DNA of 64,000 nt from an uncultured Ruminococcus sp. (GCA_902790475.1 CADASG010000003.1:30284-94283), one strand, 5' to 3'; counted from the first letter of the stretch, positions 46,508 through 55,951 are shown. Notes: a model not told the origin generated them from the letters alone. Program-made: numbers and translations.

Positions 46508-47493
46508 TTGCTTACCTCTAACCCATATTTATTGAGTGTGTTATCAAAGTGAATCCGAAGGTCATAACCCAATCCCTCAAGCTTTTTCAGATTCGATTTT
46601 TTTTGCCCCACAAATTTGGACAGGGATTTCTCGTTTATAAATACATTCAGATGTTTGGTATCAAAGTGTTTCGATTTTTCCATAAAGGAATCAAAGAATA
46701 TCTCGTTTTCGCACAGCTCTTTAAAGGCAGGATGATAATTTCCTCCCAAGCTGTTTTCTTTCAGGCTGTCCGAATAATGCAGACCTAACCGTATCACCGC
46801 AATGCCTGCCTGTTCAAACAGCAAAATCAGGCGTGAGCAAAGCGACACATTCTGTTCCAAAGAACGGGGCTGATACTCACCGCTTAAAAAGTAAGCAGCC
46901 AAATCGGTTCCCTTCATTATGACAGTCGGATAGATCCGCACCGTATCCGGCTTGATCGCAACAAAGCAACGTGCTGTGTATATATCCTGCTGTTCGGATG
47001 AACCGTAGAGCCCTGTCATCATTTGCAAGCCGAGAGAGAACTCAAACTCTCTTATAAGCGCTGACGCGAAGTATACATCTTCCGCTGTGTGTCCCCGCTT
47101 GTTTAATTCCAATACAGAATTATCCATAGCCTGCGCGCCCAATTCAATTGAGGTTACCCCATAGGCTCGCAGGATTTCCAGTACATTTTTATCAATACAG
47201 TCGGGTCTGGTTGAGATCCTGATACCCTTGAATTCATTTATAAACGGCTTTGCCGCGTTTAGAAGTGACATCATGTAATCACGGTCGATCGCGGTAAAGC
47301 TGCCGCCGAAGAAGGCGATTTCGTAGTTTTTAGAGCAGTCGCCCAGATCGCGAAGAGCACCCCGAAGGGTTTGCGCGACTTCCGCGGCGGTTGGCTGCGA
47401 GGATTGTCCGGTGATGCTCTTTTGATTGCAAAAGCTGCATTGATGAGGACAACCGTTATGCGGAATAAAAAATGAAATGTTCCCCTGTTTAAT
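46498..47493 (-). CDS. Radical SAM protein, Elp3/YhcC-like, with apparent ATT start
   Basis: Radical SAM enzyme of the group often placed between rnc and smc in Clostridia. The cluster motif CPHQCSFC lies at residues 14-21 if translation starts at the ATT at 47491-47493. GGAG stands ten bases before that codon, and ATT would give MKQGNISFFIPHNGCP, the family-like N-terminus. There is no ATG, GTG or TTG between the in-frame TGA upstream and the motif. The first ATG, near 47274, would remove the whole cluster-binding site. GGSFTAIDRD and the ELGAQAMDN segment are the later SAM-barrel motifs. About 331 residues. It overlaps rnc by three bases and smc by ten. Target unknown. Confidence 0.8.
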   Translation of the reverse strand: MKQGNISFFIPHNGCPHQCSFCNQKSITGQSSQPTAAEVAQTLRGALRDLGDCSKNYEIAFFGGSFTAIDRDYMMSLLNAAKPFINEFKGIRISTRPDCIDKNVLEILRAYGVTSIELGAQAMDNSVLELNKRGHTAEDVYFASALIREFEFSLGLQMMTGLYGSSEQQDIYTARCFVAIKPDTVRIYPTVIMKGTDLAAYFLSGEYQPRSLEQNVSLCSRLILLFEQAGIAVIRLGLHYSDSLKENSLGGNYHPAFKELCENEIFFDSFMEKSKHFDTKHLNVFINEKSLSKFVGQKKSNLKKLEGLGYDLRIHFDNTLNKYGLEVSKCD

Positions 47494-48166
47494 AACCCAT
47501 CAGCTCCAAAGCTTCGCGAGCCGCCTGCTGTTCGGCTTCTTTTTTGCTGCGTCCTCCGCCTTTTCCGATAATATTGCTGTTGAGATGTACTTCAACCACA
47601 AAATGCTTATTGTGATCGGGACCGCTTTCCGCCACAAGTACATACTGCAGTTTTTCACCGGGATTTTTCTGAACGATTTCCTGCAGGGTCGTTTTATAAT
47701 CCCTGCTTTTCTTCATGCCGTAATTCTTGATAGCGGGAACAACAAAGCGCAGGATGTGCTTTGTAACAGGCTCAATGCCGCCGTCGATATAGATCGCGGC
47801 GATCAGCGCCTCAAACGCGTCCGAAACTATGGAAGGACGTTCTGCTCCCCCATTGTGGCGTTCTCCCTTGCTTAGAATCAAATACTTGCCCAAATCTATC
47901 ATTTTGGCAAACTCAAACAGCGATTTCTCGCAAACGAGGGAAGCTCTCAGCTTGGTCAGCTCACCCTCCGGCAGCTCCGGGCAATGAGTGAATATGTAGT
48001 CGGAAACCACGATAGACAGAACGGCGTCGCCCAGAAATTCCAGACGCTCGTTGTATTTTATTTGCTGTGATTTACGCTCCTTTGCGTAGGAAGAATGTGT
48101 CACTGCCTCACGCATCAGCGCCTTGTCCTTGAATTGATATCCGATAACCTTCTCTAATTCCTGCAT
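47489..48166 (-). CDS. rnc: Ribonuclease III
   Basis: Double-strand RNA endonuclease for rRNA and mRNA processing. 225 residues: the catalytic domain has the signature NERLEFLGDAVLS (about 38-50) and a later EALIAAIYID, and a dsRNA-binding domain covers about 155-222 (YKTTLQEIVQ to KEAEQQAAREAL). Start at the ATG at 48166, one base after the plsX stop. An acpP gene often found between plsX and rnc is absent. Confidence 0.96.
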   Translation of the reverse strand: MQELEKVIGYQFKDKALMREAVTHSSYAKERKSQQIKYNERLEFLGDAVLSIVVSDYIFTHCPELPEGELTKLRASLVCEKSLFEFAKMIDLGKYLILSKGERHNGGAERPSIVSDAFEALIAAIYIDGGIEPVTKHILRFVVPAIKNYGMKKSRDYKTTLQEIVQKNPGEKLQYVLVAESGPDHNKHFVVEVHLNSNIIGKGGGRSKKEAEQQAAREALELMGY

Positions 48167-48167
48167 T

Positions 48168-49160
48168 TTATTCACCAGTTGTCAGCGAGGCGGAGATTTC
48201 TGCGATCGCATTGCTCCTGACATAATCCATTGACAGTTCGACGGCGTTTCTTAAAGTATCCGCCTTTGAGTCTCCGTGCGCTTTGAACACGGGCTTTGAG
48301 GAGCCCAGGATAGGAGCGCCGCCGTATTTGCTGTAATCAAACTTTGCCTTGAGCGCTTTCAGTTCCTTCATTGTGAGTGCTGCGGCTAACTTGCCCCTTG
48401 CGCTGTCGGTAAACATGTGCTTGATTTTCTTCATCAGAGTAATGGCTACACCCTCATAGGTTTTAAGGATCATGTTTCCCGTAAAGCCGTCGCACACTGC
48501 CACGTCGCAGATGCCATTTGGGATATCTCTCGCCTCGGCGTTTCCGATAAAATTCAAATCGCTGTTCTTCAAAAGCTGAAAGGTTTCCCGATAAAGGTCG
48601 TTGCCCTTGTGTTCCTCTACTCCGACGTTTGCCAGTCCGACGCGGGGATTTGCAACCTTCATTACCTTTTCCATATATACGGAACCCATTAAAGCGAACT
48701 GCTGCAGTATTTCCGGACGCGCGTCAACATTGGCTCCTCCGTCAATAAGCATGAACATTCCGTCATCACTCGGCAATATCGGCGCAAAGGCGGTGCGCTT
48801 GATCCCTTTGATCCTTCCTGCGATCGTGGTAGCTCCCACACAAAGCGCTCCGCTGTTGCCGCAGCTGACAAAGGCGTCTCCTCGTCCTTCATTGAGCAGC
48901 TTAAAGCCGACTGCCATCGAGCTGTTTTTCTTGGTTTTTCTCACGGAAAGAGGATCATCCTCCATGGTTATGACCTCGTCGCAATCGACGATCTCAATTC
49001 GGTCGAGCGACAGCTCGTTGTCCTTGGCGACTTGCCTTATTACAGTTTCTTTTCCCGTCAGTATAATATCAGTGTCAAGTTCCTTTACGGCAATCGCGCT
49101 TCCCTTGATTATTTCCAGCGGCGCATTGTCACCGCCGAAGGCGTCAACTATAATTTTCAT
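48168..49160 (-). CDS. plsX: Phosphate acyltransferase PlsX
   Basis: Makes acyl-phosphate from acyl-ACP for phospholipid synthesis. 330 residues starting MKIIVDAFGGDNAP, with SCGNSGALCVGA and the DGFTGNMILKTYEG segment. Start at the ATG at 49160, preceded by GGTG, inside the trmFO 3' end (17-base overlap). plsY and fap genes are not in the window. Confidence 0.95.
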   Translation of the reverse strand: MKIIVDAFGGDNAPLEIIKGSAIAVKELDTDIILTGKETVIRQVAKDNELSLDRIEIVDCDEVITMEDDPLSVRKTKKNSSMAVGFKLLNEGRGDAFVSCGNSGALCVGATTIAGRIKGIKRTAFAPILPSDDGMFMLIDGGANVDARPEILQQFALMGSVYMEKVMKVANPRVGLANVGVEEHKGNDLYRETFQLLKNSDLNFIGNAEARDIPNGICDVAVCDGFTGNMILKTYEGVAITLMKKIKHMFTDSARGKLAAALTMKELKALKAKFDYSKYGGAPILGSSKPVFKAHGDSKADTLRNAVELSMDYVRSNAIAEISASLTTGE

Positions 49161-50469
49161 TTTTTTCACCGTTTAAATAGCTTTCCAAATCTTTAAGCGC
49201 ACGCTCAGCGTACGCCTTTCCGCGCTCCTTCTTGTCTCGGGGACGGGATTCAAGCGCAGGAAGTATACCGAAATTCGCACCCATAGGCTGAAACTTTTTT
49301 ACTTCCGGATCGGCGATATAGCGTGATAAAGCTCCGATCATTGTCGTTTTGGGCAAAACGACCGTTGATTCCTCACGGATAGTATGAACAGCATTGATCC
49401 CTGCAAGTATACCCGAAGCAGCGCTCTCCATATAGCCCTCGACGCCTGTGATCTGACCTGCGAAGAACAGTTTTTTATTTTCTTTAACAGAAAAATCAGA
49501 GTTTAATATCTTAGGCGAACACAGAAAAGTGTTGCGGTGCATCACGCCGTATCGCATGAATTCGGCGTCGTGCAGAGCAGGGATCATTGAAAAAACCCTC
49601 TTCTGCTCGGGGAATTTTAAATTGGTTTGAAAACCCACCAGATTATAAAGCGAACCTGCGGTGTTTTCCTTTCTTAGCTGCAGTACAGCCCACGGACGGT
49701 GCCCGGTTTTAGGATCGGTAAGTCCTACCGGTTTCATCGGACCGAAGCGAAGAGTGCCCTCTCCCCTTTGCGCCAGCACCTCAACGGGCATACAGCCCTC
49801 ATAAACCTTTGGGTTATTGACGTCAAAATCATGCAGCGGAGCGCGCTCGGCATTCACCAGTTCATGATAGAAACGCTCATACTCCTCCTTGTTCATGGGA
49901 CAGTTGATATAATCATCCTCGCCTCCGCGCTCATATCGGGACGCAGCAAAGGAGTATTCCGGGTCAATGCTTTCAGCGGTGACGATCGGAGCAGCTGCGT
50001 CAAAGAATGAGAGCGAATCTCCAAACATGCGCTCGATCTCCGCTGCCAAAGAGTCGGAGGTCAACGGACCCGTTGCTATTACCGAGATTTCATCTTTTGG
50101 GATTTCGGTCACTTCTTCATTGATGACCGTTATCAAAGGATGGTTTTTGATGCCTTCGGTGACCAGCTCAGCGAAAATATCTCTGTCAACCGCCAAAGCA
50201 CCTCCGGCAGGCACACGGCATTTGTCGGCGCACTTCATTAAAAAGGAACCTAAGCGGCGCATCTCTTCTTTCAAAAGTCCGGCGGCGCTTTCCGTGCGCA
50301 TCGCTTTCAGTGAGTTTGAGCAAACAAGCTCACCGAATAAATCAGATTTATGGGCGGGCGTTTTCTTTCGCGGTTTCATTTCATACAGCTTTACGCGAAC
50401 GCCCCGTTCGGCGATTTGCATTGCCGCTTCACAGCCTGCAAGCCCTGCGCCTATTACATTGATTTCCAT
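49144..50469 (-). CDS. trmFO: Folate-dependent tRNA U54 methyltransferase TrmFO
   Basis: Makes m5U54 of tRNA using methylene-THF and FADH2, the Gram-positive counterpart of TrmA. 441 residues. The FAD motif GAGLAGCEAAMQIAERG is at the N-terminus, then CSNSLKAMR and the GQITGVEGYMESAASGILAG block near the C-terminus. Start at 50469, sharing one base with the topA stop (TAATG). The frame is open upstream but that part lies inside topA. Confidence 0.96.
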   Translation of the reverse strand: MEINVIGAGLAGCEAAMQIAERGVRVKLYEMKPRKKTPAHKSDLFGELVCSNSLKAMRTESAAGLLKEEMRRLGSFLMKCADKCRVPAGGALAVDRDIFAELVTEGIKNHPLITVINEEVTEIPKDEISVIATGPLTSDSLAAEIERMFGDSLSFFDAAAPIVTAESIDPEYSFAASRYERGGEDDYINCPMNKEEYERFYHELVNAERAPLHDFDVNNPKVYEGCMPVEVLAQRGEGTLRFGPMKPVGLTDPKTGHRPWAVLQLRKENTAGSLYNLVGFQTNLKFPEQKRVFSMIPALHDAEFMRYGVMHRNTFLCSPKILNSDFSVKENKKLFFAGQITGVEGYMESAASGILAGINAVHTIREESTVVLPKTTMIGALSRYIADPEVKKFQPMGANFGILPALESRPRDKKERGKAYAERALKDLESYLNGEKNENYS

Positions 50470-52559
50470 TATTTTTCTTCCGTCTTTTGAGTTTTTGTAA
50501 ATCCGCAGCCTTCCTCTGCACAAAACAGCACAGGCTTTTTGCCTTTCTTTTTATACAGGATATTGCCGCACTGAGGACATTTTTCATTTGTAGGCTCGTT
50601 CCAGCTGACAAAGTCACAGTCGGGATAATTTGAGCAACCGTAGAAAACACGCTTGGATTTTGTATGCTTAACGATCACGTCACCGCCGCACTTCGGACAC
50701 TGAGCGCCTGTTTTTTCAACGTATTTGACGATATTCTTACATTCGGGATAACCCGGGCAGGCGATAAATTTGCCGTATCTGCCGACCTTGACTACCATTC
50801 TTCTTCCGCATTTATCGCAGATGATATCGGTTTCGTCCTCTTTAAGCTTTAACTTAACGCCTTCCATGTCAGCCTTGGCTTCCTTGAGAGTGGTTTCAAA
50901 ATCACCGTAAAAATCTCTGAGCAGCTCATTCCACTGAACATCTCCGCTTTCTACGCTGTCAAGCTCGTTTTCCATCTGCGCAGTGAACTTGACATTGACG
51001 ATTTTGGGGAACCGCTCCTTCATCAGCTTGGTGATAACCTCGCCTAACTCGGTGGGAACCAAACTCTTTGCTTCGCGCTTTACATATTCTCTGCCTGTCA
51101 AAGTTGTGATAGTCGCGGCGTAGGTAGAAGGTCTGCCGATACCGTTCTCCTCCAGGGTTTTGATAAGCGACGCCTCGGTGTAACGCGCAGGAGGCTGAGT
51201 GAAATGCTGATTCTTTTTCAGTTCCCTGCATCTGACGGGCATATCCTTTTCCAGAGGAGGAAGCTGTGAGGATTTTTCCTCCGCTTCATCCTTACCTTCG
51301 GTATATAAGGTGGTAAAGCCGGGAAAATCAACATAGTATCCCGAAGCCTTGAAAATATAACCGTTCGCTTCAATATCAGCCTGCGTGGTCTTTTGGATGC
51401 ACTCAGCCATCTGTGAAGCGGTAAAACGGCTCCAAATCAACTTATAGAGCTTATATTGATCGAGAGTCAGACTGCTTTTGATCCTGTCAGGCTCAAGACC
51501 CGGCATTGAAGGTCTGATAGCCTCGTGACCGTCCTGAGCGTTGTTTTTGGATTTAAAGTGACGCGGTTTACCGGGGAGATAATTTTTGCCGTAGGTTTTT
51601 TCAATATACTCCGTAACCTCGTCGATAGCGACGTTGGAAATCCTCAGAGAGTCGGTACGCATATAGGTGATAAGACCGGTCGCACCCATTCCTTCGATCT
51701 CAACGCCTTCGTACAATTCCTGCGCAACACGCATTGTTCTTCTTGACTGAAAGCCCAGTTTTCTGGACGCTTCCTGCTGGAGGGTCGAGGTGATAAACGG
51801 CGGCGCAGGAGATTTTTTTCTGGTTCCCTTTTTTACCTTGGTAACTGTGTATTCGGCGTCCTGCAAATCCGCCTCGATTTTATCGGCCTGCTCCTGATTC
51901 GTGATTTTCAGCTTGCCGTTCGCGTCTGCATACAAGGTCGCGGAGAAGGATTTTCTGCTGCCCTTGGGAATGAACTTAGCGTCAATAGACCAATATTCCT
52001 CGGGCTTAAACTTGCGGATCTCGTTTTCTCTGTCAACGATTATTCTCAACGCGACAGACTGCACGCGGCCTGCCGATAAACCTCGGCGGATCTTTTGCGA
52101 GATAAACGGGCTGAGCTTGTAACCAACCAGTCGGTCAAGGATACGTCTTGCCTGCTGAGCATTCACCAAATCCGTATTGATAGCGCGCGGATGCGCCATT
52201 CCGTTTTCTACTCCTGATTTGGTGATCTCGTTAAACTCAACACGCTGCATATAATCCTCAGGCAAACCGAGAATATATGCCAAATGCCACGAGATCGCCT
52301 CGCCCTCGCGATCGGGGTCGGTCGCGAGATATACGCTGTCGCTGTCGGCAGCCAGCTTCTTTAAATCTTTTACCAATTTTTCCTTGCCCTTGATGATATC
52401 ATACTTGGGCGCGAAATCATTTTTTATATCGACACTGAGGCGCGCCTTCGGCAGATCACGCACATGACCCATTGAAGCGACTACCTCATAGTTCTTTCCG
52501 AGATATTTTTTGATTGTTTTTGCTTTGGCAGGGGACTCAACTATTACTAAATCAGACAT
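50469..52559 (-). CDS. topA: DNA topoisomerase I
   Basis: Type IA topoisomerase that relaxes negative supercoils. 696 residues: Toprim domain from residue 1 (VIVESPAKAKTIKKYLG) with DPDREGEA, catalytic Tyr in GLITYMRTDSL near residue 298, and three C-terminal C4 zinc ribbons (CDKCGRR...CPGYPEC, CPKCGGD...CSNYPDC, CPQCGN...CAEEGC). One base after dprA; dprA-topA-trmFO is the standard Firmicutes order. Confidence 0.97.
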   Translation of the reverse strand: MSDLVIVESPAKAKTIKKYLGKNYEVVASMGHVRDLPKARLSVDIKNDFAPKYDIIKGKEKLVKDLKKLAADSDSVYLATDPDREGEAISWHLAYILGLPEDYMQRVEFNEITKSGVENGMAHPRAINTDLVNAQQARRILDRLVGYKLSPFISQKIRRGLSAGRVQSVALRIIVDRENEIRKFKPEEYWSIDAKFIPKGSRKSFSATLYADANGKLKITNQEQADKIEADLQDAEYTVTKVKKGTRKKSPAPPFITSTLQQEASRKLGFQSRRTMRVAQELYEGVEIEGMGATGLITYMRTDSLRISNVAIDEVTEYIEKTYGKNYLPGKPRHFKSKNNAQDGHEAIRPSMPGLEPDRIKSSLTLDQYKLYKLIWSRFTASQMAECIQKTTQADIEANGYIFKASGYYVDFPGFTTLYTEGKDEAEEKSSQLPPLEKDMPVRCRELKKNQHFTQPPARYTEASLIKTLEENGIGRPSTYAATITTLTGREYVKREAKSLVPTELGEVITKLMKERFPKIVNVKFTAQMENELDSVESGDVQWNELLRDFYGDFETTLKEAKADMEGVKLKLKEDETDIICDKCGRRMVVKVGRYGKFIACPGYPECKNIVKYVEKTGAQCPKCGGDVIVKHTKSKRVFYGCSNYPDCDFVSWNEPTNEKCPQCGNILYKKKGKKPVLFCAEEGCGFTKTQKTEEK

Positions 52560-52560
52560 T

Positions 52561-53814
52561 TCATTCCTCCGAACTAAGTATATAATTTCTTCCGTTCAGC
52601 GCTGTTATCAAGCCCTTCATTTCAAGCTGCGTGATGATACTCAGCACCTTGAAAACCGGGATATGCAGATCTGAGGCGATCACATCTATATTCGACGGCA
52701 CATCGGAAATATAATCATACACCTTTTTCTGTACTTCTGTCAGATCGGGATTCTCTTTATGGACCGGCTTTGCTTTTTTCGGTTTTTCAACCTTTGTTTC
52801 AGCGGTTTTTTTCTTTTGCGGCTTCCCGATGCCGGTCGTTTTTTCGGAAGCCTTGTCTTTGCGGCGGTGCTTTACGGGAATACCTTCCATATCCGCAAAA
52901 TTGATCGCGTCAAAGCTGACTTCCTCTTCAGCGGGAAAACTATTGTTGAACACCGCTAATATATCCATAAAATCAGTAACCGGGATCGCAGTACCTTCCT
53001 TTATGCGTTCGTTTGAGCCTTTATTGCGCGGACTGTTGTTTCCGAGCAGAGCGAAAATCTCCTTGCCCATTTCCAACGCTAAATTGACTGTGATCAACGA
53101 ACCGCTCTTTTCGCCGGCTTCTATTACCAGCAAACCGTCGCATAAGCCTGCTATAATACGGTTTCTTGCAGGAAAATGATAGGGCTTAGGCGCTTCATCG
53201 GGCGGATACTCCGAAATAACGGCTCCCTGTCGCGTTATCGCCTGGCGCATCTTGGTGTTTTCAACCAAATACGGATGGTTGATTCCGCAGCCTCTTACGC
53301 AGATGGTCACGCCGTTTGCTGCCAGCGAACCTCTGTGACAGGCGCAATCTACTCCCAATGCGCCGCCGCTTACAGTAGCGACTCCGCTTTTGGATAATGC
53401 GTATCCGAATTTATAGGAATTCGTCGTGCCGTATGAGGACGCGGTGCGCGTACCGACGACTCCGACAGTCAGCGGCATATCCAGAGCGGAAATCTGACCT
53501 TCAAGGTATAAAACCGCAGGCGGAGCGTAGATATGCCTGAGCTTATCGGGATAACTGCTGTCGTCGATCGTGATGACGGAATAATCAAAAAACTCGCAGC
53601 GTTCCAAAATGAGCTTCGTAATAACATCATCTGTCTGCTTTAGCTTCGTGATATCCTGCATATTTAATATACCGCAGTATTTCCACTCGCGTTCTCCGCC
53701 TTTTATAAACTCGGAGATATCGTCATAAAGCTCATAGAGCTTAAACAGCTTATGATTGTTATACCCCAACGCTTGGGTAAGCCAAATCCAATGGGCGGCG
53801 TTTTCTGAAATCAT
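52561..53814 (-). CDS. dprA: DNA processing protein DprA
   Basis: Loads RecA on incoming single-strand DNA in transformation. About 417 residues. The Rossmann core has GVVGTRTASSYGT and SGGALGVDCACHRGSL, with an extra Lys-rich linker at about 325-365 and a C-terminal winged-helix at about 365-417. Starts at the ATG at 53814 that overlaps the rRNA methylase stop (ATGA). No other competence genes are in view, so the role may be in general recombination. Confidence 0.93.
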   Translation of the reverse strand: MISENAAHWIWLTQALGYNNHKLFKLYELYDDISEFIKGGEREWKYCGILNMQDITKLKQTDDVITKLILERCEFFDYSVITIDDSSYPDKLRHIYAPPAVLYLEGQISALDMPLTVGVVGTRTASSYGTTNSYKFGYALSKSGVATVSGGALGVDCACHRGSLAANGVTICVRGCGINHPYLVENTKMRQAITRQGAVISEYPPDEAPKPYHFPARNRIIAGLCDGLLVIEAGEKSGSLITVNLALEMGKEIFALLGNNSPRNKGSNERIKEGTAIPVTDFMDILAVFNNSFPAEEEVSFDAINFADMEGIPVKHRRKDKASEKTTGIGKPQKKKTAETKVEKPKKAKPVHKENPDLTEVQKKVYDYISDVPSNIDVIASDLHIPVFKVLSIITQLEMKGLITALNGRNYILSSEE

Positions 53815-54593
53815 TTTGTCATTTCCCAAATCAAAATTGCGGCAGCGGCGGAAGCGTTTAGCGACTCAGCCTTGCCTTTCATAGGAATAGTAAGCTTATG
53901 AGAGCAGGCATCTACGGTCTGAGGCTTCAAGCCGTTTCCCTCGTTGCCTATCACCGCTACACAGGGGGCTTTGAAAACAAAATCCGTTACGGATCCTGCG
54001 GCTGGATCAACAACTGCCGCATAAGAAGTGATGCCGGGATTTTCGTTTAAAAAATCCGCCACTGTATTGCAAATGCAAAAAGGCAGTCTGAATACCGCGC
54101 CCATGCTTCCTCTTACAACCTTTGGATTGTAGATATCGCAGCAGTCGGACGAAAGGATCACGCCCGAAACTCCAAACGCTTCGGCACTTCGCAAAACCGT
54201 GCCGAGATTGTTCGGATCCTGCATATTATCGAGGGCGATCATTTTTCCATTACCCTTTATTGTATCAAACTGACAGCTTTTGTCAAGTGTTTTTACGATA
54301 CAAAGAAATCCCTGCGGCGTTTGAGTGTCGCTGATGTACGCAAATATCTCGGGAGAGACCATACAGACTTTTTCACAGTAATCGCGAAGCAAAAGAAACT
54401 CCGCCTCATTTTTATCCGCAGCCGTTTCAGTGACAAAAAGGGTTTGGATATCCGCTTTGCTGTACATCGCGTCCATGCATACGCGCAGTCCCTCCGCGAT
54501 AAACATTCCTGTTTTTTTGCGGTGTTTTGCGCTTTTTTTCAATTTTACGGTATCTTTTATCAAAGGATTGTCTTTGCTTGACAAAAAAGTCAT
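53811..54593 (-). CDS. TrmH/SpoU-family RNA methyltransferase
   Basis: 2'-O-ribose methyltransferase of the SPOUT superfamily, probably acting on 23S rRNA (RlmB-like) or tRNA. 260 residues: an N-terminal substrate-binding domain (about 1-90, with KHRKKTGMFIAEGLRV) and the knotted catalytic domain with DNMQDPNNLGTVLRSAEAFG, AVIGNEGNGL and IPMKGKAESLNASAAAAI. Target base unknown. It follows the rplT terminator without an evident promoter of its own. Confidence 0.9.
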   Translation of the reverse strand: MTFLSSKDNPLIKDTVKLKKSAKHRKKTGMFIAEGLRVCMDAMYSKADIQTLFVTETAADKNEAEFLLLRDYCEKVCMVSPEIFAYISDTQTPQGFLCIVKTLDKSCQFDTIKGNGKMIALDNMQDPNNLGTVLRSAEAFGVSGVILSSDCCDIYNPKVVRGSMGAVFRLPFCICNTVADFLNENPGITSYAAVVDPAAGSVTDFVFKAPCVAVIGNEGNGLKPQTVDACSHKLTIPMKGKAESLNASAAAAILIWEMTK

Positions 54594-54616
54594 GATTTAC
54601 TCCTGAAACAGTAAAA

Positions 54617-54637
54617 GCGTTTGGGAAACCCAAACGC
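54617..54637 (-). terminator. Terminator of infC-rpmI-rplT
   Basis: A 9-bp perfect stem GCGTTTGGG/CCCAAACGC with a three-base loop is followed by TTTTACTGTTT on the minus strand. Confidence 0.8.
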
Positions 54638-54654
54638 ATTCACAGTGTAATCAA

Positions 54655-55005
54655 TTAAGCGTTTTTAGCCTGTTCAACAAGTGAAGTGAAAGCGGCGGGA
54701 TCGGAGATAGCGATCTCGGAAAGCATTTTACGGTTCAGTGTGATACCTGCCTTCTTGATGCCGTTCATAAATGTTGAATAGTTAGTACCGTTCGCCTTGC
54801 AGGCAGCGGAAATTCTGGTGATCCAAAGACGGCGGAAATCTCTCTTTCTTTGCTTACGGCCGACATATGCATAGTTGCCGGACTTCATTACCGCCTGCTT
54901 CGCCATTTTAAAGTGCTTGGATTTTGCGCCCCAGTAGCCCTTGGCGAGCTTTAATGTCTTTTTCCTTCTTTTGCGAGTCATCATCGCACCTTTTACTCGT
55001 GCCAT
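54655..55005 (-). CDS. rplT: 50S ribosomal protein L20
   Basis: Early assembly protein and known translational autoregulator of its operon. 116 residues with the usual [16 protein letters not shown] start and [16 protein letters not shown]. Last gene of the infC-rpmI-rplT operon, 43 bases after rpmI. Confidence 0.98.
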   Translation of the reverse strand: MARVKGAMMTRKRRKKTLKLAKGYWGAKSKHFKMAKQAVMKSGNYAYVGRKQRKRDFRRLWITRISAACKANGTNYSTFMNGIKKAGITLNRKMLSEIAISDPAAFTSLVEQAKNA

Positions 55006-55048
55006 TATATATTACCTCCGTTATGTTAAAGTTATGTGTGAAACGCGA

Positions 55049-55246
55049 TTATTTATAAGGAATCAAACGCTTCATCTGAGGGGTATTGGTCTTGTCGGCA
55101 ACAACCGTCTGACGCAGTCCTCTTTTGCGCTTTCTTGTCTTTTTGTTCAAGATATGGCTTTTGTTAGCGTGAGCGCGGATAACTTTACCGTTTTTAGAAA
55201 GTTTAAATCTTTTTTTAGCACCGCTATGTGTTTTAATTTTAGGCAT
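55049..55246 (-). CDS. rpmI: 50S ribosomal protein L35
   Basis: 65 residues, starting MPKIKTHSGAKKRFKLSKNG, diagnostic for L35. GGGAGG site. Between infC and rplT. Confidence 0.98.
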   Translation of the reverse strand: MPKIKTHSGAKKRFKLSKNGKVIRAHANKSHILNKKTRKRKRGLRQTVVADKTNTPQMKRLIPYK

Positions 55247-55267
55247 TTTTATATCCTCCCTATTGAA

Positions 55268-55792
55268 TTACTTGTTTGACTTTGGCGCAAGAAACATAAG
55301 CATATTACGGCCTTCCAGTTTGGCAGGCTTTTCAATAACAACAGCGTCGCCGCAGGCTTCAGCAAAACGCTTCATGGTATCAAGACCGATCTCGGGATGA
55401 CCCATTTCACGTCCTCTGAAACGAATAGACACCTTGACCTTATCGCCGTGCTTTATGAATTTAAGAGCGTTGTTGAGCTTGGTGTTAAAATCGTGCGTGT
55501 CGATATTCAGAGAAAGACGAACCTCCTTGATATCAACAGTATGCTGATTCTTCCTTGCTTCCTTTTCTCTTTTTGCCTGTTCAAAACGATATTTGCCGTA
55601 GTCCATGATTTTACATACGGGCGGATTGCTTTGAGGAGCGATTTTAACCAGATCGAGATTTTTCTGCTCCGCGATCTCAAGCGCCTGCTTTGACGACATA
55701 ATACCGAGCTGCTGACCGTCAGAACCGATCACTCTCAGTTCTTTGTCACGAATTTCTTCATTAATTTGAATGTTGTTAGTTTTCTTGCCTAT
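55268..55792 (-). CDS. infC: Translation initiation factor IF-3, ATA start
   Basis: Controls start-codon choice and subunit splitting. About 174 residues: N-domain with NNIQINEEIRDKELRVIGSDG and C-domain with RGREMGHPEIG. The best start is ATA at 55790-55792, nine bases after GGAGG, giving the normal IF-3 length and N-terminus. No ATG, GTG or TTG lies between GGAGG and the conserved residues. Non-AUG starts are an established feature of infC because IF-3 itself rejects them, giving autoregulation. A frame open to 55852 would run into the leader stem. Confidence 0.93.
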   Translation of the reverse strand: MGKKTNNIQINEEIRDKELRVIGSDGQQLGIMSSKQALEIAEQKNLDLVKIAPQSNPPVCKIMDYGKYRFEQAKREKEARKNQHTVDIKEVRLSLNIDTHDFNTKLNNALKFIKHGDKVKVSIRFRGREMGHPEIGLDTMKRFAEACGDAVVIEKPAKLEGRNMLMFLAPKSNK

Positions 55793-55945
55793 GGTGAAGC
55801 ACCTCCAAAGTTCGTAAATAATAAATGCGGACAGAAATACATCCGTCCGCATTACAATACAAAAAGCCTATATGAATCGTTATTGTATTGACCCGTGCAG
55901 ACGACACCCCACAGGTGAAAGCATTTCTGCTTTGCTTTATTTTAC
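55793..55945 (-). ncRNA. infC operon leader, L20-leader-like
   Basis: About 150 bases between the promoter and infC contain repeated short stems (CACCTGTGGGGTGTCGTC; GCAAAGCAGAAATGC) and a late hairpin GCGGAC-GTCCGC (55827-55850) followed by an AT-rich stretch. Firmicutes infC leaders are known to bind L20 and attenuate the operon. The assignment is by position and general structure; a covariance search was not possible. Confidence 0.5.
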
Positions 55946-55951
55946 CCAAGT

